From NCBI RefSeq assembly GCF_035195345.1, contig NZ_CP136574.1, positions 2,595,871 through 2,659,870 on the forward strand: a DNA stretch of 64,000 nucleotides. The letters run 5' to 3'. Position 1 is the first letter of the stretch. The number at the start of each line of letters is the position of its first letter. Shown here one piece after another: positions 1-10,212 of this stretch. The DNA comes from Flavobacterium sp. Lineage in GTDB: Bacteria > Bacteroidota > Bacteroidia > Flavobacteriales > Flavobacteriaceae. Under the pieces are notes generated by a model. That model saw only the letters and a list, made by a program, of their open reading frames with translations, did no database searches and was not told the DNA's origin. The position numbers were made by a program, and so were the translations under genes.

Positions 1-161
1 GTAAATTATTGAAACAATTAAGTGCAACACAAGACAGTAATGGTTGGGATGGTACACACAATCAAGAACAGTTACCATCAACAGATTACTGGTTTACATT
101 AGATTATACAGAAAATGGAGTTGCTAAACAGTTTAAAGCGCATTTCTCTTTAAATCGATAG
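1..161 (+). CDS. 3' end of a T9SS type B (gliding-motility-associated) adhesin, truncated by window edge
   Basis: Only the last 53 codons are present. Position 1 is the second base of a codon. The translation is identical to the C-terminus of the complete adhesin at 886-10212, including the motifs NGWDGTHNQ, STDYWFTLDYTENG and the terminal FSLNR. This is the end of the type B C-terminal sorting domain that directs proteins through the type IX secretion system. The nucleotide sequence is also the same, so this is a recent paralogue or a duplication arm. How far the gene extends to the left, and whether it carries the same internal repeats, cannot be seen. Confidence 0.85.
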   Translation, partial: KLLKQLSATQDSNGWDGTHNQEQLPSTDYWFTLDYTENGVAKQFKAHFSLNR

Positions 162-181
162 AAAATAAATCCATATAATTT

Positions 182-212
182 AAGCGGTACATTTATTTGT
201 GCCGCTTTTTTT
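182..212 (+). terminator. Intrinsic terminator after the truncated adhesin
   Basis: AAGCGGTAC and GTGCCGCTT form a 9-bp stem (one G-T wobble) with an 8-base A/T loop, followed by a run of T. It lies about 20 bases after the stop codon. An identical copy follows the full adhesin at 10233-10263. The rest of 213-467 holds the decayed hairpin at 271-303 and a possible promoter at 329-358. I see no gene there. Confidence 0.8.
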
Positions 213-328
213 ATTAAAATGATTTTTTGTTAAATGAAGTTGTGGCTAAAATTTAAAATAGATAATAAAATACCAACATAAAGTTAAATATTTTTGAGAG
301 TAGTTTGAAAAAGTGTATTAAAATTTAA

Positions 329-358
329 TTTGAGTACTTTTGGTATTTTGTAACTTTA
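329..358 (+). promoter_or_regulatory. Possible promoter of the 468-10212 secreted-protein operon
   Basis: TTTG at 329-332 and TAACTTTA at 351-358 are 18 bases apart, close to the Bacteroidota consensus TTTG-N19-TAnnTTTG. The last base of the -7 box differs. The start codon at 468 would lie about 100 bases downstream of the predicted start site. Assigned from sequence alone. Confidence 0.35.
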
Positions 359-467
359 TGAAAATCAATGTCATGTGAAATTATAGCATAAAAAAATATG
401 GTGTGTTATAGTTTTTTAAAGATATTTCGTATTATTGTAATGAATAATTTAAAATTAATTAATCGTA

Positions 468-851
468 ATGAAGAATATCTTTGCTTTTGTGTTTATATTA
501 ATAAATACTCTATTAGTCCAAGCTCAACAACCAGCTAATAATAATTATAATTTGCCACCTGGGGTGGTATTAAATAAAAAAGGAGTTGAAAAAAAGGACT
601 TGTCTTATAAATTGAATTTAGAAAATTTTAACAATAATCCATTAGCTGATAATTTCTTAAGAAAGTTTTCGACAGATGAAATCATTCAAATGGAAAATGA
701 TAAAGGTGAAGACTATTTTTATTACAAAAATGCAAATGAATATTTCATGTCTCTATCAAATAAAGTTAGAAAAATTTTCACACATGATGAGCTTTGGTAT
801 ATCTATATGTTTGATCAAAGCTTAAAACATAAATTAACGAACATAAAATAA
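468..851 (+). CDS. Small secreted protein of unknown function, upstream of the giant adhesin
   Basis: A 127-aa protein that I do not recognise. The first 19 residues form a signal peptide (hydrophobic FAFVFILINTLLVQA, cleavage near AQ-QP). The mature part is polar and rich in Asn, Lys and Asp with no cysteine, lipobox, transmembrane segment or type IX sorting domain. It ends 34 bases before the adhesin start and has the same orientation, so the two are probably co-transcribed. By position it could be a periplasmic or surface partner of the adhesin, but nothing in the sequence proves that. Confidence 0.7.
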   Translation: MKNIFAFVFILINTLLVQAQQPANNNYNLPPGVVLNKKGVEKKDLSYKLNLENFNNNPLADNFLRKFSTDEIIQMENDKGEDYFYYKNANEYFMSLSNKVRKIFTHDELWYIYMFDQSLKHKLTNIK

Positions 852-885
852 AATAGTAATATTTTTAAAAATTTAAATAAAGGTT

Positions 886-3800
886 ATGATTAAAAAACAA
901 TTTTTACTTTGGTTTTTTATATTTTTTTCTATTAGTTTATTTTCTCAAACTTATACATTGAATAACGGTTCAAATGGTACTATTACTACATGTTCAGGAA
1001 CATTTGTTGATAATGGAGGAAATGTTGCTGATTATGGCAACAATCAAAATAGTACAATTACATTTTGTCCATCTACTCCAGGAGAAATAATTAAAGTTGT
1101 ATTTACTTCTTTTTCTACTGAGGCCTTTGCGGGTACTTGTACTGATTATTTGGATGTTTGGTATGGAAATACTGTAGGTGCCCCTGGTACAAATAACGAT
1201 AGATTGTGTGGTAATGTTGGTAATACTACTTTTGTATCTACCAGTCCAGATGGATGTATTTCATTTCAATTTATTTCAAATGGTAATGTTAATCAAGCTG
1301 GGTGGTCTGCAACTATTTCGTGTGTCACACCCTGTACAAATCCAATAGCGGCTTTAACAGATTCATCTCCAGTTAACATTTGTCCATCAACAGCTACTAA
1401 TCCTGGACCATTAGCTGTTAGTTTTAATGCAAGTGCTTCAACGGCATCTGGTGGTTTTTCAGTTTCTTCCTATGAATGGGCATGGGGTGATGGTACAAGT
1501 TCTATAACAACTACACCTACTACAACACATACTTATTCTGGGCCAGGAATATATTCAGTTAGTTTGATTGTGCGAAACAATAATACAGATATTTACCCTC
1601 TTGGTTGTCAAAGTACTAATCCAGCAACAAGAGTTGTAAGGGTATATCCTCCACCAAATTTCACAGGTTCTTCTCCTACAACAGTTAATGTTAATTGTGG
1701 TGAATCACTAAATTTGAATGGATTAGTATCCTCACAAACAATATCATCAATTCCATTAGCAGTTTCTCAAAGTACAATTACATTGGCAGATGCTGCTGGT
1801 GTTAATTATGATTCAACAATAGATATTTCAGGTTTTTTTCCTTCTGGATCAATTGTAACACCAAGTTGTTACCCAACAATTACCTTTGATTTAGAACATA
1901 CACATTCGGGAGATTTAGAAATAACATTAATTTCTCCTACGGGACAAAGTGTAATGATATATGATCAGCATGGTGGTACAAATGACTTTGGAATTTGTGC
2001 TAATCCTCTTGATAATGGTGTTGCTGGCTGTCCTGCTACTTACACAGTTGTGAATTCTGGTGGTGTGAATTGGACGGCTGCCGGTGTAACTACCACAGCA
2101 CCTGCAAATGGAGCTTGTACTTATACCGGAGCTTGTGAAGTGGGAAGTAATTATATTTCACAGACTTATAATTCTACTAATCCATTTACTGCTTTAAACG
2201 GAGCTGGTTTAAATGGTATATGGACACTTCGTGTTAGAGATAATTTAAGCGCGGATGATGGAACTATTTCAGGATGGTCGTTAACATTTCCAACTTCATG
2301 TTATACTAATTCAGAATTTGTAACTCCAGATATTGCTACTTTAACATGGAGTACAACAGGAGTTGGACCCGCTGTACCTTCACAAACAACAACATCTGTT
2401 GCTGTTATAGATCCAGGTCCAGGAGGTTGTCCTACACCTGGAACATGTATTGGAAATAAATTAACAAATAATGTTACTATTGGCCCGTTTTTAAATTCTG
2501 GAACTTTTTCATATGCTTTAACTGCTGTGGATGAATATGGGTGTAATTATGTTAGAAATGTAGCAGTTAATGTGGCTACTTGCCCTTGTTTACTAAATTT
2601 AACATCACTTTCAAATACAAACAATCAATCTGTTTGCTTAGGAAGCGCTATTGTTCCTATTACTTATAATTATGGTGGTGTATCTACAGGAGCAACAGTT
2701 ACTGGATTACCCCCTGGTCTTAATTTAAATATTAGTGGGGGTTTAATAACTATTTCGGGTACCCCAACAGCTATTGGTACTTTTAATTTTACTGTTAATT
2801 CAACGGGTTGTTCTCCAAATATATCACTAACTGGAAAAATCATTGTCCAAACAGCTCCATCATTGACAAGTATTACAAATAATACTCCAATATGTTTAAA
2901 CTCAACAGCTACATTTAATTTAGTTGGTACTCCAAATGCAATTGTTTCATACAATATTAATGGCAGTTCATCACAAAATGTTACTTTAAATCCTAGTGGA
3001 ATCGCAACAATTTCTATTCCTTCGGTTGGTTCAAATACTAATTTCAATGCGATATCAATTACTAATTCGGGTACTATAATTACTGGCAATGGTTCTTCTG
3101 CTTCAGGAGGGCCTAATGCAATAAGAGCTACGGGACCCATCAGTAATTTGGGAGCAGCAGCTGGTAATCCAAATTGCGCGTTAGTTAATAGTCTAAATCC
3201 AAATCTTACAATTACATTACCACAAATAGTACCAATTGGAACTACAATAACTATTAGTTTGGCTCGTGACAATACTTCTGGAGAAGTTACTGTTGCTTCT
3301 GGAGGTGCTTCGTCTATCTTTAATTCAGGTATAAATGATTTTTTAGAACGAATTATAATTACAACAATAACACAAACTAATGTTGTAACAATTACAAGTA
3401 GAGCAGGTGCTGTATGGGTTGATGGTGTTGAGTTTGCTTTTACCCTACCTGGGTGTACTTCTTTAATAACTAATACTAGTACAGTTAATATTTCAACACC
3501 AGCTGTTCCAATAATTGCTACAACAGCTCCTACGTGTTTATCGGATAGTACATCAAGTATTTCTAATTATATTGCAACCAATACGTATGCTTTCACTCCT
3601 TCAGGTCCAACAGTTGGAGCAACAGGTGCTATTACAGGAATGGTTATTGGTACAAGTTATACAGTAACAGCATCAAATGCAAGTTGTATATCAGCTTCAT
3701 CCGCATCGTTTAGTACAGCAGTACAATTAACAGCTCCATCTGTACCTATCATAACAACTACTGCTGCCACATGTTTAGCAAGTGGAACCACTACAATTAA

Positions 3801-6800
3801 TAATTACACTTCAGGAATCAATTATGTTTTTATTCCAACAGGACCCATAGTAACTGGAACCGGTACTATATTAGGGTTGACTAATGGGACAAGTTATACG
3901 GTAACAGCATCAAATGGAAGTTGTTCCTCAGTAGTTTCAGCAGCGTTTAGTAATACTGAGCAGCTAGCCACTCCAACTGTTCCAACTATAGCTTACGTAG
4001 CACCAACATGTTTAACAGATGGATCATCGAGTGTTTCTAACTATAGTGCAACCAATACGTATGCATTCTCTCCCTCTGGTCCAACCGTAGGTGCAGCAGG
4101 TGAAATCATAGGTATGGTTCTTGATACAAGTTATACAGTAACTGCCAATAACGGTATTTGTGTCTCAACAGCTTCAGCGCCCTTTAGTAATGCATCACAG
4201 CTAATAACACCTGTATCGCCAGTTGTTAGTGAAACAGCGCCAACGTGTTTAGCGGATGGATTTAGTACAATTACAAATTACGATGGTACATTAAATTATG
4301 TATTTAACCCAGCAGGTCCAACTATTAATGCTTCAGGATTAATTCAAGGAATGGTTTTAGGCACTAGTTATTCAGTTACAAGTACCAATGCATCTTTGTG
4401 TACATCCTTAGTTTCGAATAATTTTGTTAATAATCCAATGTTATTAACCCCAGTTGTACCAACAATATCGATTACAGCACCAACGTGTTTAGCAGATGGA
4501 TTTGCTACAGTAACAAATTACGATGCAACATTAAGTTATGTATTCACGCCAGCTGGACCTACAGTTGGGGCAGGTGGATTGGTATCAGGAATGACATTTG
4601 GGACATCATATGTTGTTGCAGCTTCAAACGGAAGTTGTTCATCAGTAGATACAGCCTCTTTTAGTGTTGATTCAATTTTACCTACGCCCGTAGCGCCAGT
4701 TGTTAGTGAAACAGCGCCAACGTGTTTAGCGGATGGATTTAGTACAATTACAAATTACGATGGTACATTAAATTATGTATTTAACCCAGCAGGTCCAACT
4801 ATTAATGCTTCAGGATTAATTCAAGGAATGGTTTTAGGCACTAGTTATTCAGTTACAAGTACCAATGCCTCTTTGTGTACATCCTTAGTTTCGAATAATT
4901 TTGTTAATAATCCAATGTTATTAACCCCAGTTGTACCAACAATATCGATTACAGCACCAACGTGTTTAGCAGATGGATTTGCTACAGTAACAAATTACGA
5001 TGCAACATTAAGTTATGTATTCACGCCAGCTGGACCTACAGTTGGGGCAGGTGGATTGGTATCAGGAATGACATTTGGGACATCATATGTTGTTGCAGCT
5101 TCAAACGGAAGTTGTTCATCAGTAGATACAGCCTCTTTTAGTGTTGATTCAATTTTACCTACGCCCGTAGCGCCAATTGTTAGTGAAACAGCGCCAACGT
5201 GTTTAGCGGATGGATTTAGTACAATTACAAATTACGATGGTACATTAAATTATGTATTTAACCCAGCAGGTCCAACTATTAATGCTTCAGGATTAATTCA
5301 AGGAATGGTTTTAGGCACTAGTTATTCAGTTACAAGTACCAATGCCTCTTTGTGTACATCCTTAGTTTCGAATAATTTTGTTAATAATCCAATGTTATTA
5401 ACCCCAGTTGTACCAACAATATCGATTACAGCACCAACGTGTTTAGCAGATGGATTTGCTACAGTAACAAATTACGATGCAACATTAAGTTATGTATTCA
5501 CGCCAGCTGGACCTACAGTTGGGGCAGGTGGATTGGTATCAGGAATGACATTTGGGACATCATATGTTTTTGCAGCTTCAAACGGAAGTTGTTCATCAGT
5601 AGATACAGCATCGTTTAGTGTTGATTCAATTTTACCTACGCCCGTAGCGCCAGTTGTTAGTGAAACAGCGCCAACGTGTTTAGCGGATGGATTTAGTACA
5701 ATTACAAATTACGATGGTACATTAAATTATGTATTTAACCCAGCAGGTCCAACTATTAATGCTTCAGGATTAATTCAAGGAATGGTTTTAGGCACTAGTT
5801 ATTCAGTTACAAGTACCAATGCCTCTTTGTGTACATCCTTAGTTTCGAATAATTTTGTTAATAATCCAATGTTATTAACCCCAGTTGTACCAACAATATC
5901 GATTACAGCACCAACATGTTTAGCAGATGGATTTGCTACAGTAACAAATTACGATGCAACATTAAGTTATGTATTCACGCCAGCTGGACCTACAGTTGGG
6001 GCAGGTGGATTGGTATCAGGAATGACATTTGGGACATCATATGTTGTTGCAGCTTCAAACGGAAGTTGTTCATCAGTAGATACAGCCTCTTTTAGTGTTG
6101 ATTCAATTTTACCTACGCCCGTAGCGCCAGTTGTTAGTGAAACAGCGCCAACGTGTTTAGCGGATGGATTTAGTACAATTACAAATTACGATGGTACATT
6201 AAATTATGTATTTAACCCAGCAGGTCCAACTATTAATGCTTCAGGATTAATTCAAGGAATGGTTTTAGGCACTAGTTATTCAGTTACAAGTACCAATGCC
6301 TCTTTGTGTACATCCTTAGTTTCGAATAATTTTGTTAATAATCCAATGTTATTAACCCCAGTTGTACCAACAATATCGATTACAGCACCAACGTGTTTAG
6401 CAGATGGATTTGCTACAGTAACAAATTACGATGCAACATTAAGTTATGTATTCACTCCAGCTGGACCTACAGTTGGGGCAGGTGGATTGGTATCAGGAAT
6501 GACATTTGGGACATCGTATGTTGTTGCAGCTTCAAACGGAAGTTGTTCATCAGTAGACACAGCCTCTTTTAGTGTTGATTCAATTTTACCTACGCCCGTA
6601 GCGCCAGTTGTTAGTGAAACAGCGCCAACGTGTTTAGCGGATGGATTTAGTACAATTACAAATTACGATGGTACATTAAATTATGTATTTAACCCAGCAG
6701 GTCCAACTATTAATGCTTCAGGATTAATTCAAGGAATGGTTTTAGGCACTAGTTATTCAGTTACAAGTACCAATGCCTCTTTGTGTACATCCTTAGTTTC

Positions 6801-9800
6801 GAATAATTTTGTTAATAATCCAATGTTATTAACCCCAGTTGTACCAACAATATCGATTACAGCACCAACGTGTTTAGCAGATGGATTTGCTACAGTAACA
6901 AATTACGATGCAACATTAAGTTATGTATTCACGCCAGCTGGACCTACAGTTGGGGCAGGTGGATTGGTATCAGGAATGACATTTGGGACATTGTATGTTG
7001 TTGCAGCTTCAAACGGAAGTTGTTCATCAGTAGACACAGCCTCTTTTAGTGTTGATTCAATTTTACCTACGCCCGTAGCGCCAATTGTTAGTGAAACAGC
7101 GCCAACGTGTTTAGCGGATGGATTTAGTACAATTGCAAATTACGATGCTACATTAAATTATGTATTTAACCCAGCAGGTCCAACTATTAATGCTTCAGGA
7201 TTAATTCAAGGAATGGTTTTAGGCACTAGTTATTCAGTTACAAGTACCAATGCATCTTTGTGTACATCCTTAGTTTCGAATAATTTTGTTAATAATCCAA
7301 TGTTATTAACCCCAGTTGTACCAACAATATCGATTACAGCACCAACGTGTTTAGCAGATGGATTTGCTACAGTAACAAATTACGATGCAACATTAAGTTA
7401 TGTATTCACGCCAGCTGGACCTACAGTTGGGGCAGGTGGATTGGTATCAGGAATGACATTTGGGACATCATATGTTGTTGCAGCTTCAAACGGAAGTTGT
7501 TCATCAGTAGACACAGCCTCTTTTAGTGTTGATTTAATTTTACCAACACCCGTAGCGCCAATTGTTAGTGAAACAGCGCCAACGTGTTTAGCGGATGGAT
7601 TTAGTACAATTACAAATTACGATGCTACATTAAATTATGTATTTAACCCAGCAGGTCCAACTATTAATGCTTCAGGATTAATTCAAGGAATGGTTTTAGG
7701 CACTAGTTATTCAGTTACAAGTACCAATGCATCTTTGTGTACATCCTTAGTTTCGAATAATTTTGTTAATAATCCAATGTTATTAACCCCAGTTGTACCA
7801 ACAATATCGATTACAGCACCAACATGTTTAGCAGATGGATTTGCTACAGTAACAAATTACGATGCAACATTAAGTTATGTATTCACGCCAGCTGGACCTA
7901 CAGTTGGAGCAGGCGGATTGGTATCAGGAATGACATTTGGTTCAGGTTATGTTGTTGCAGCTTCAAACGGAAGTTGTTCTTCCGTTAACACTACTTCGTT
8001 TGTTGTAACTCAACAATTACCATTACCAACAATAGTTAGTGTTACTAATAACGGACCAATATGTTTGGGAGGAACGGCAATATTTACGATAACTGCTACT
8101 CCTAATTCTCAGGTGATTTATAGTGTAGATGGAAACCCAACTCAAACAGCTTCTATTAATGCTTCAGGTGTTGGAATTGTAAATGTTACAGGAGTTACAG
8201 CAAGTACAACATTAACTACAATTAGTGTTTTTGATGGAATATGTTCGTCTAACTTTTCATTAACTTCTACAGTTAATTTATTTGCAAATACAACTATTTC
8301 ATTAGTTTCAAATTCTGGAACGGATGGTCAAACACGATGTGCTGGAGTTACTATTGATCCTATTCAATACCAAGTTACAGGTACAGCGACTGGAGTGGTT
8401 GTTACAGGTTTACCAGTGGGAGTTACATATGATTATAATGTTGCTACTGGATTGTTAACAATTGCAGGAGCTACAAATATCGCAGGAGTTTATAACTATT
8501 CAATTATTACTTCTGGTGGTTGTAACCCTCAAGCAAGTGCTTCAGGTTCAATAACTATTACAGGTCTTCCTGTGTTAAGTTATTTGGTTACGGATACCAT
8601 TTGCGATGGTAGTACTTTAGATTTTGTTTTAAACAGTAGCTTACCAAATACGTCATATATATGGAGTGCTACAGTTTCAAATATTTCAGGTTCATATAGT
8701 ACAACAACTAATGGGGATGAGACTAATATAAATCAAATCGCTACATTAACGGATTCTGAAAACATTGGAACAATAACTATGGTTATCATTCCAATGGCTA
8801 ATGGATGTTATGGTGTGGCATCAAATCCTATTGTAATCACAGTTAATCCAATACCATTAGTTGAGAGTGTAAGTGTTGCGGATAGTTCAGTTTGTTCAGC
8901 AACAAATACAACCAACAATGTGCATGTTGATATTGTAGGTAACATAAGTGGTATTACCTATAGTTGGACAGCAATAACAAGTGGTGTAAATGTTATAGGA
9001 GGTCCTACATCAGGAACAATTATCGCAACATCAACAACAGCAATGATTGATTTACAAGTAGTAACAAGTAATCCATTAGTGGCTGGAACAATTTATTTTG
9101 AAGTTACACCAATTCGAAATGGTTGTCCAGGTAATTTATTAACAAGTGGAATAGTTACCGTTAATCCAAATCCAGGTTTACCAATTTCATCACCAGTAAA
9201 AACAATTTGTAGTGGTAACAGTACAGATTTAATGATTGATGTTTCTCCACTTATTATAGGAACACAATTGACATGGGAAGTGTTAACGGTTGTAAATGTA
9301 ACAGGCGCAACACCTGGAACAGGCATAGCTCCATCACCAATTAATGATGTATTAACAGCTACAACCAATACACAAGGTTATGTTATCTACCGAGTACGAT
9401 CTACTTTAGGAGATTGCCAAGGCGGTTACACAGATTATAGAGTGAATGTAAATCCATCCCCACTCCCAATATTAACAGATGGAAACATTTGTATCACGGC
9501 AACAGGAGAAGTATATCAGACATATACCTTAACTACAGGTTTAAATGATGCAGATTATGATTTTGAATGGTTTGACAGCAATGGTACTATTATCGCAGGC
9601 GCAACAAATTCAACATTAGTAGTAGATGCAGCAGGTACTTATAGTGTTATTGCAACCAATTGGTTAACGGGATGTTCATCTGATCCTCTTTTAGCAAGTG
9701 CTACGGCAACGGTCACTGCAACAACTCCAGCAACATCAATGACGATAGTTCAAAGTGAGTATTTTAGTGAAAATGCAACTATAATAGTAACAGTTCCAGA

Positions 9801-10212
9801 TGGTTCAGGAACATTAATGTATTCGTTAGATGAAGGCGCACTGCAATCATCAAATGTATTTACAGGAGTGAGTGCAGGGGAGCATATAGTTACAGTAATC
9901 GATACAGAAGGATGTACTTATATGACACAAGAAGTAATGGTAATAGATTATCCAACTTATTTTACACCAAATGGAGATGGAATCAATGATACATGGAATA
10001 TCGTTGGATTAAATCAGGCAGATGCGAAGTTGTACATTTATGACCGTTATGGTAAATTATTGAAACAATTAAGTGCAACACAAGACAGTAATGGTTGGGA
10101 TGGTACACACAATCAAGAACAGTTACCATCAACAGATTACTGGTTTACATTAGATTATACAGAAAATGGAGTTGCTAAACAGTTTAAAGCGCATTTCTCT
10201 TTAAATCGATAG
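886..10212 (+). CDS. Giant repeat-containing T9SS-exported adhesin with gliding-motility-associated C-terminal domain
   Basis: A 3108-aa secreted protein. After a signal peptide (residues 1-20, ending SLFSQ) come a CUB-like region (about 24-145, cysteine-rich), a PKD domain (about 160-240, with YEWAWGDGTSS), a P-domain of the proprotein convertase type (about 325-470, with HTHSGDLEITLISPTG and GIWTLRVRDNLSADDG), Ig/PKD-like stretches, and from about residue 870 a long series of 75-80-aa modules carrying the core APTCL..G. Eight nearly identical 159-aa units fill about 1112-2383. More Ig-like modules follow, and the last 90 residues (YPTYFTPNGDGINDTWNI onward) are the type B sorting domain recognised by the type IX secretion system. 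Such proteins sit on the cell surface and mediate adhesion. The ligand cannot be read from sequence. Probably co-transcribed with the small secreted protein upstream. Confidence 0.92.
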   Translation: MIKKQFLLWFFIFFSISLFSQTYTLNNGSNGTITTCSGTFVDNGGNVADYGNNQNSTITFCPSTPGEIIKVVFTSFSTEAFAGTCTDYLDVWYGNTVGAPGTNNDRLCGNVGNTTFVSTSPDGCISFQFISNGNVNQAGWSATISCVTPCTNPIAALTDSSPVNICPSTATNPGPLAVSFNASASTASGGFSVSSYEWAWGDGTSSITTTPTTTHTYSGPGIYSVSLIVRNNNTDIYPLGCQSTNPATRVVRVYPPPNFTGSSPTTVNVNCGESLNLNGLVSSQTISSIPLAVSQSTITLADAAGVNYDSTIDISGFFPSGSIVTPSCYPTITFDLEHTHSGDLEITLISPTGQSVMIYDQHGGTNDFGICANPLDNGVAGCPATYTVVNSGGVNWTAAGVTTTAPANGACTYTGACEVGSNYISQTYNSTNPFTALNGAGLNGIWTLRVRDNLSADDGTISGWSLTFPTSCYTNSEFVTPDIATLTWSTTGVGPAVPSQTTTSVAVIDPGPGGCPTPGTCIGNKLTNNVTIGPFLNSGTFSYALTAVDEYGCNYVRNVAVNVATCPCLLNLTSLSNTNNQSVCLGSAIVPITYNYGGVSTGATVTGLPPGLNLNISGGLITISGTPTAIGTFNFTVNSTGCSPNISLTGKIIVQTAPSLTSITNNTPICLNSTATFNLVGTPNAIVSYNINGSSSQNVTLNPSGIATISIPSVGSNTNFNAISITNSGTIITGNGSSASGGPNAIRATGPISNLGAAAGNPNCALVNSLNPNLTITLPQIVPIGTTITISLARDNTSGEVTVASGGASSIFNSGINDFLERIIITTITQTNVVTITSRAGAVWVDGVEFAFTLPGCTSLITNTSTVNISTPAVPIIATTAPTCLSDSTSSISNYIATNTYAFTPSGPTVGATGAITGMVIGTSYTVTASNASCISASSASFSTAVQLTAPSVPIITTTAATCLASGTTTINNYTSGINYVFIPTGPIVTGTGTILGLTNGTSYTVTASNGSCSSVVSAAFSNTEQLATPTVPTIAYVAPTCLTDGSSSVSNYSATNTYAFSPSGPTVGAAGEIIGMVLDTSYTVTANNGICVSTASAPFSNASQLITPVSPVVSETAPTCLADGFSTITNYDGTLNYVFNPAGPTINASGLIQGMVLGTSYSVTSTNASLCTSLVSNNFVNNPMLLTPVVPTISITAPTCLADGFATVTNYDATLSYVFTPAGPTVGAGGLVSGMTFGTSYVVAASNGSCSSVDTASFSVDSILPTPVAPVVSETAPTCLADGFSTITNYDGTLNYVFNPAGPTINASGLIQGMVLGTSYSVTSTNASLCTSLVSNNFVNNPMLLTPVVPTISITAPTCLADGFATVTNYDATLSYVFTPAGPTVGAGGLVSGMTFGTSYVVAASNGSCSSVDTASFSVDSILPTPVAPIVSETAPTCLADGFSTITNYDGTLNYVFNPAGPTINASGLIQGMVLGTSYSVTSTNASLCTSLVSNNFVNNPMLLTPVVPTISITAPTCLADGFATVTNYDATLSYVFTPAGPTVGAGGLVSGMTFGTSYVFAASNGSCSSVDTASFSVDSILPTPVAPVVSETAPTCLADGFSTITNYDGTLNYVFNPAGPTINASGLIQGMVLGTSYSVTSTNASLCTSLVSNNFVNNPMLLTPVVPTISITAPTCLADGFATVTNYDATLSYVFTPAGPTVGAGGLVSGMTFGTSYVVAASNGSCSSVDTASFSVDSILPTPVAPVVSETAPTCLADGFSTITNYDGTLNYVFNPAGPTINASGLIQGMVLGTSYSVTSTNASLCTSLVSNNFVNNPMLLTPVVPTISITAPTCLADGFATVTNYDATLSYVFTPAGPTVGAGGLVSGMTFGTSYVVAASNGSCSSVDTASFSVDSILPTPVAPVVSETAPTCLADGFSTITNYDGTLNYVFNPAGPTINASGLIQGMVLGTSYSVTSTNASLCTSLVSNNFVNNPMLLTPVVPTISITAPTCLADGFATVTNYDATLSYVFTPAGPTVGAGGLVSGMTFGTLYVVAASNGSCSSVDTASFSVDSILPTPVAPIVSETAPTCLADGFSTIANYDATLNYVFNPAGPTINASGLIQGMVLGTSYSVTSTNASLCTSLVSNNFVNNPMLLTPVVPTISITAPTCLADGFATVTNYDATLSYVFTPAGPTVGAGGLVSGMTFGTSYVVAASNGSCSSVDTASFSVDLILPTPVAPIVSETAPTCLADGFSTITNYDATLNYVFNPAGPTINASGLIQGMVLGTSYSVTSTNASLCTSLVSNNFVNNPMLLTPVVPTISITAPTCLADGFATVTNYDATLSYVFTPAGPTVGAGGLVSGMTFGSGYVVAASNGSCSSVNTTSFVVTQQLPLPTIVSVTNNGPICLGGTAIFTITATPNSQVIYSVDGNPTQTASINASGVGIVNVTGVTASTTLTTISVFDGICSSNFSLTSTVNLFANTTISLVSNSGTDGQTRCAGVTIDPIQYQVTGTATGVVVTGLPVGVTYDYNVATGLLTIAGATNIAGVYNYSIITSGGCNPQASASGSITITGLPVLSYLVTDTICDGSTLDFVLNSSLPNTSYIWSATVSNISGSYSTTTNGDETNINQIATLTDSENIGTITMVIIPMANGCYGVASNPIVITVNPIPLVESVSVADSSVCSATNTTNNVHVDIVGNISGITYSWTAITSGVNVIGGPTSGTIIATSTTAMIDLQVVTSNPLVAGTIYFEVTPIRNGCPGNLLTSGIVTVNPNPGLPISSPVKTICSGNSTDLMIDVSPLIIGTQLTWEVLTVVNVTGATPGTGIAPSPINDVLTATTNTQGYVIYRVRSTLGDCQGGYTDYRVNVNPSPLPILTDGNICITATGEVYQTYTLTTGLNDADYDFEWFDSNGTIIAGATNSTLVVDAAGTYSVIATNWLTGCSSDPLLASATATVTATTPATSMTIVQSEYFSENATIIVTVPDGSGTLMYSLDEGALQSSNVFTGVSAGEHIVTVIDTEGCTYMTQEVMVIDYPTYFTPNGDGINDTWNIVGLNQADAKLYIYDRYGKLLKQLSATQDSNGWDGTHNQEQLPSTDYWFTLDYTENGVAKQFKAHFSLNR
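4221..8036 (+). repeat. Eight tandem 477-bp units inside the adhesin gene
   Basis: Units begin at 4221, 4698, 5175, 5652, 6129, 6606, 7083 and 7560, each exactly 477 bp (159 codons), so the reading frame is kept. Each unit is a pair of diverged sub-modules of about 80 aa: type A (PVAPVVSETAPTCLADGFST) and type B (PVVPTISITAPTCLADGFAT). Three more diverged modules precede the array. Units differ by only a few bases, for example GTTGTT or ATTGTT at the start, and units 7-8 have NYDATLNY where the others have NYDGTLNY. This near-identity implies recent expansion or continuing gene conversion. Confidence 0.95.

Larger units (their letters stand above)
1..274 (+). repeat. Direct repeat, copy 1 (adhesin 3' end plus terminator)
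   Basis: Positions 1-274 match 10052-10325 base for base apart from two differences near 244-246. The copy covers the last 53 codons, the stop codon, the terminator hairpin and downstream non-coding DNA. Weaker similarity continues to about 303, where a decayed version of the second hairpin at 10322-10354 can be recognised. This indicates duplication of a whole gene with its downstream region. Confidence 0.9.

Noticed and set aside
2670..3272. 200-codon open frame on the minus strand
   Set aside because: It lies wholly inside the adhesin gene and translates to a low-complexity hydrophobic string typical of an antisense frame.
4221..8036. CRISPR-like or satellite array
   Set aside because: The 477-bp repeats are continuous coding sequence without spacers and keep the reading frame of a surface protein.
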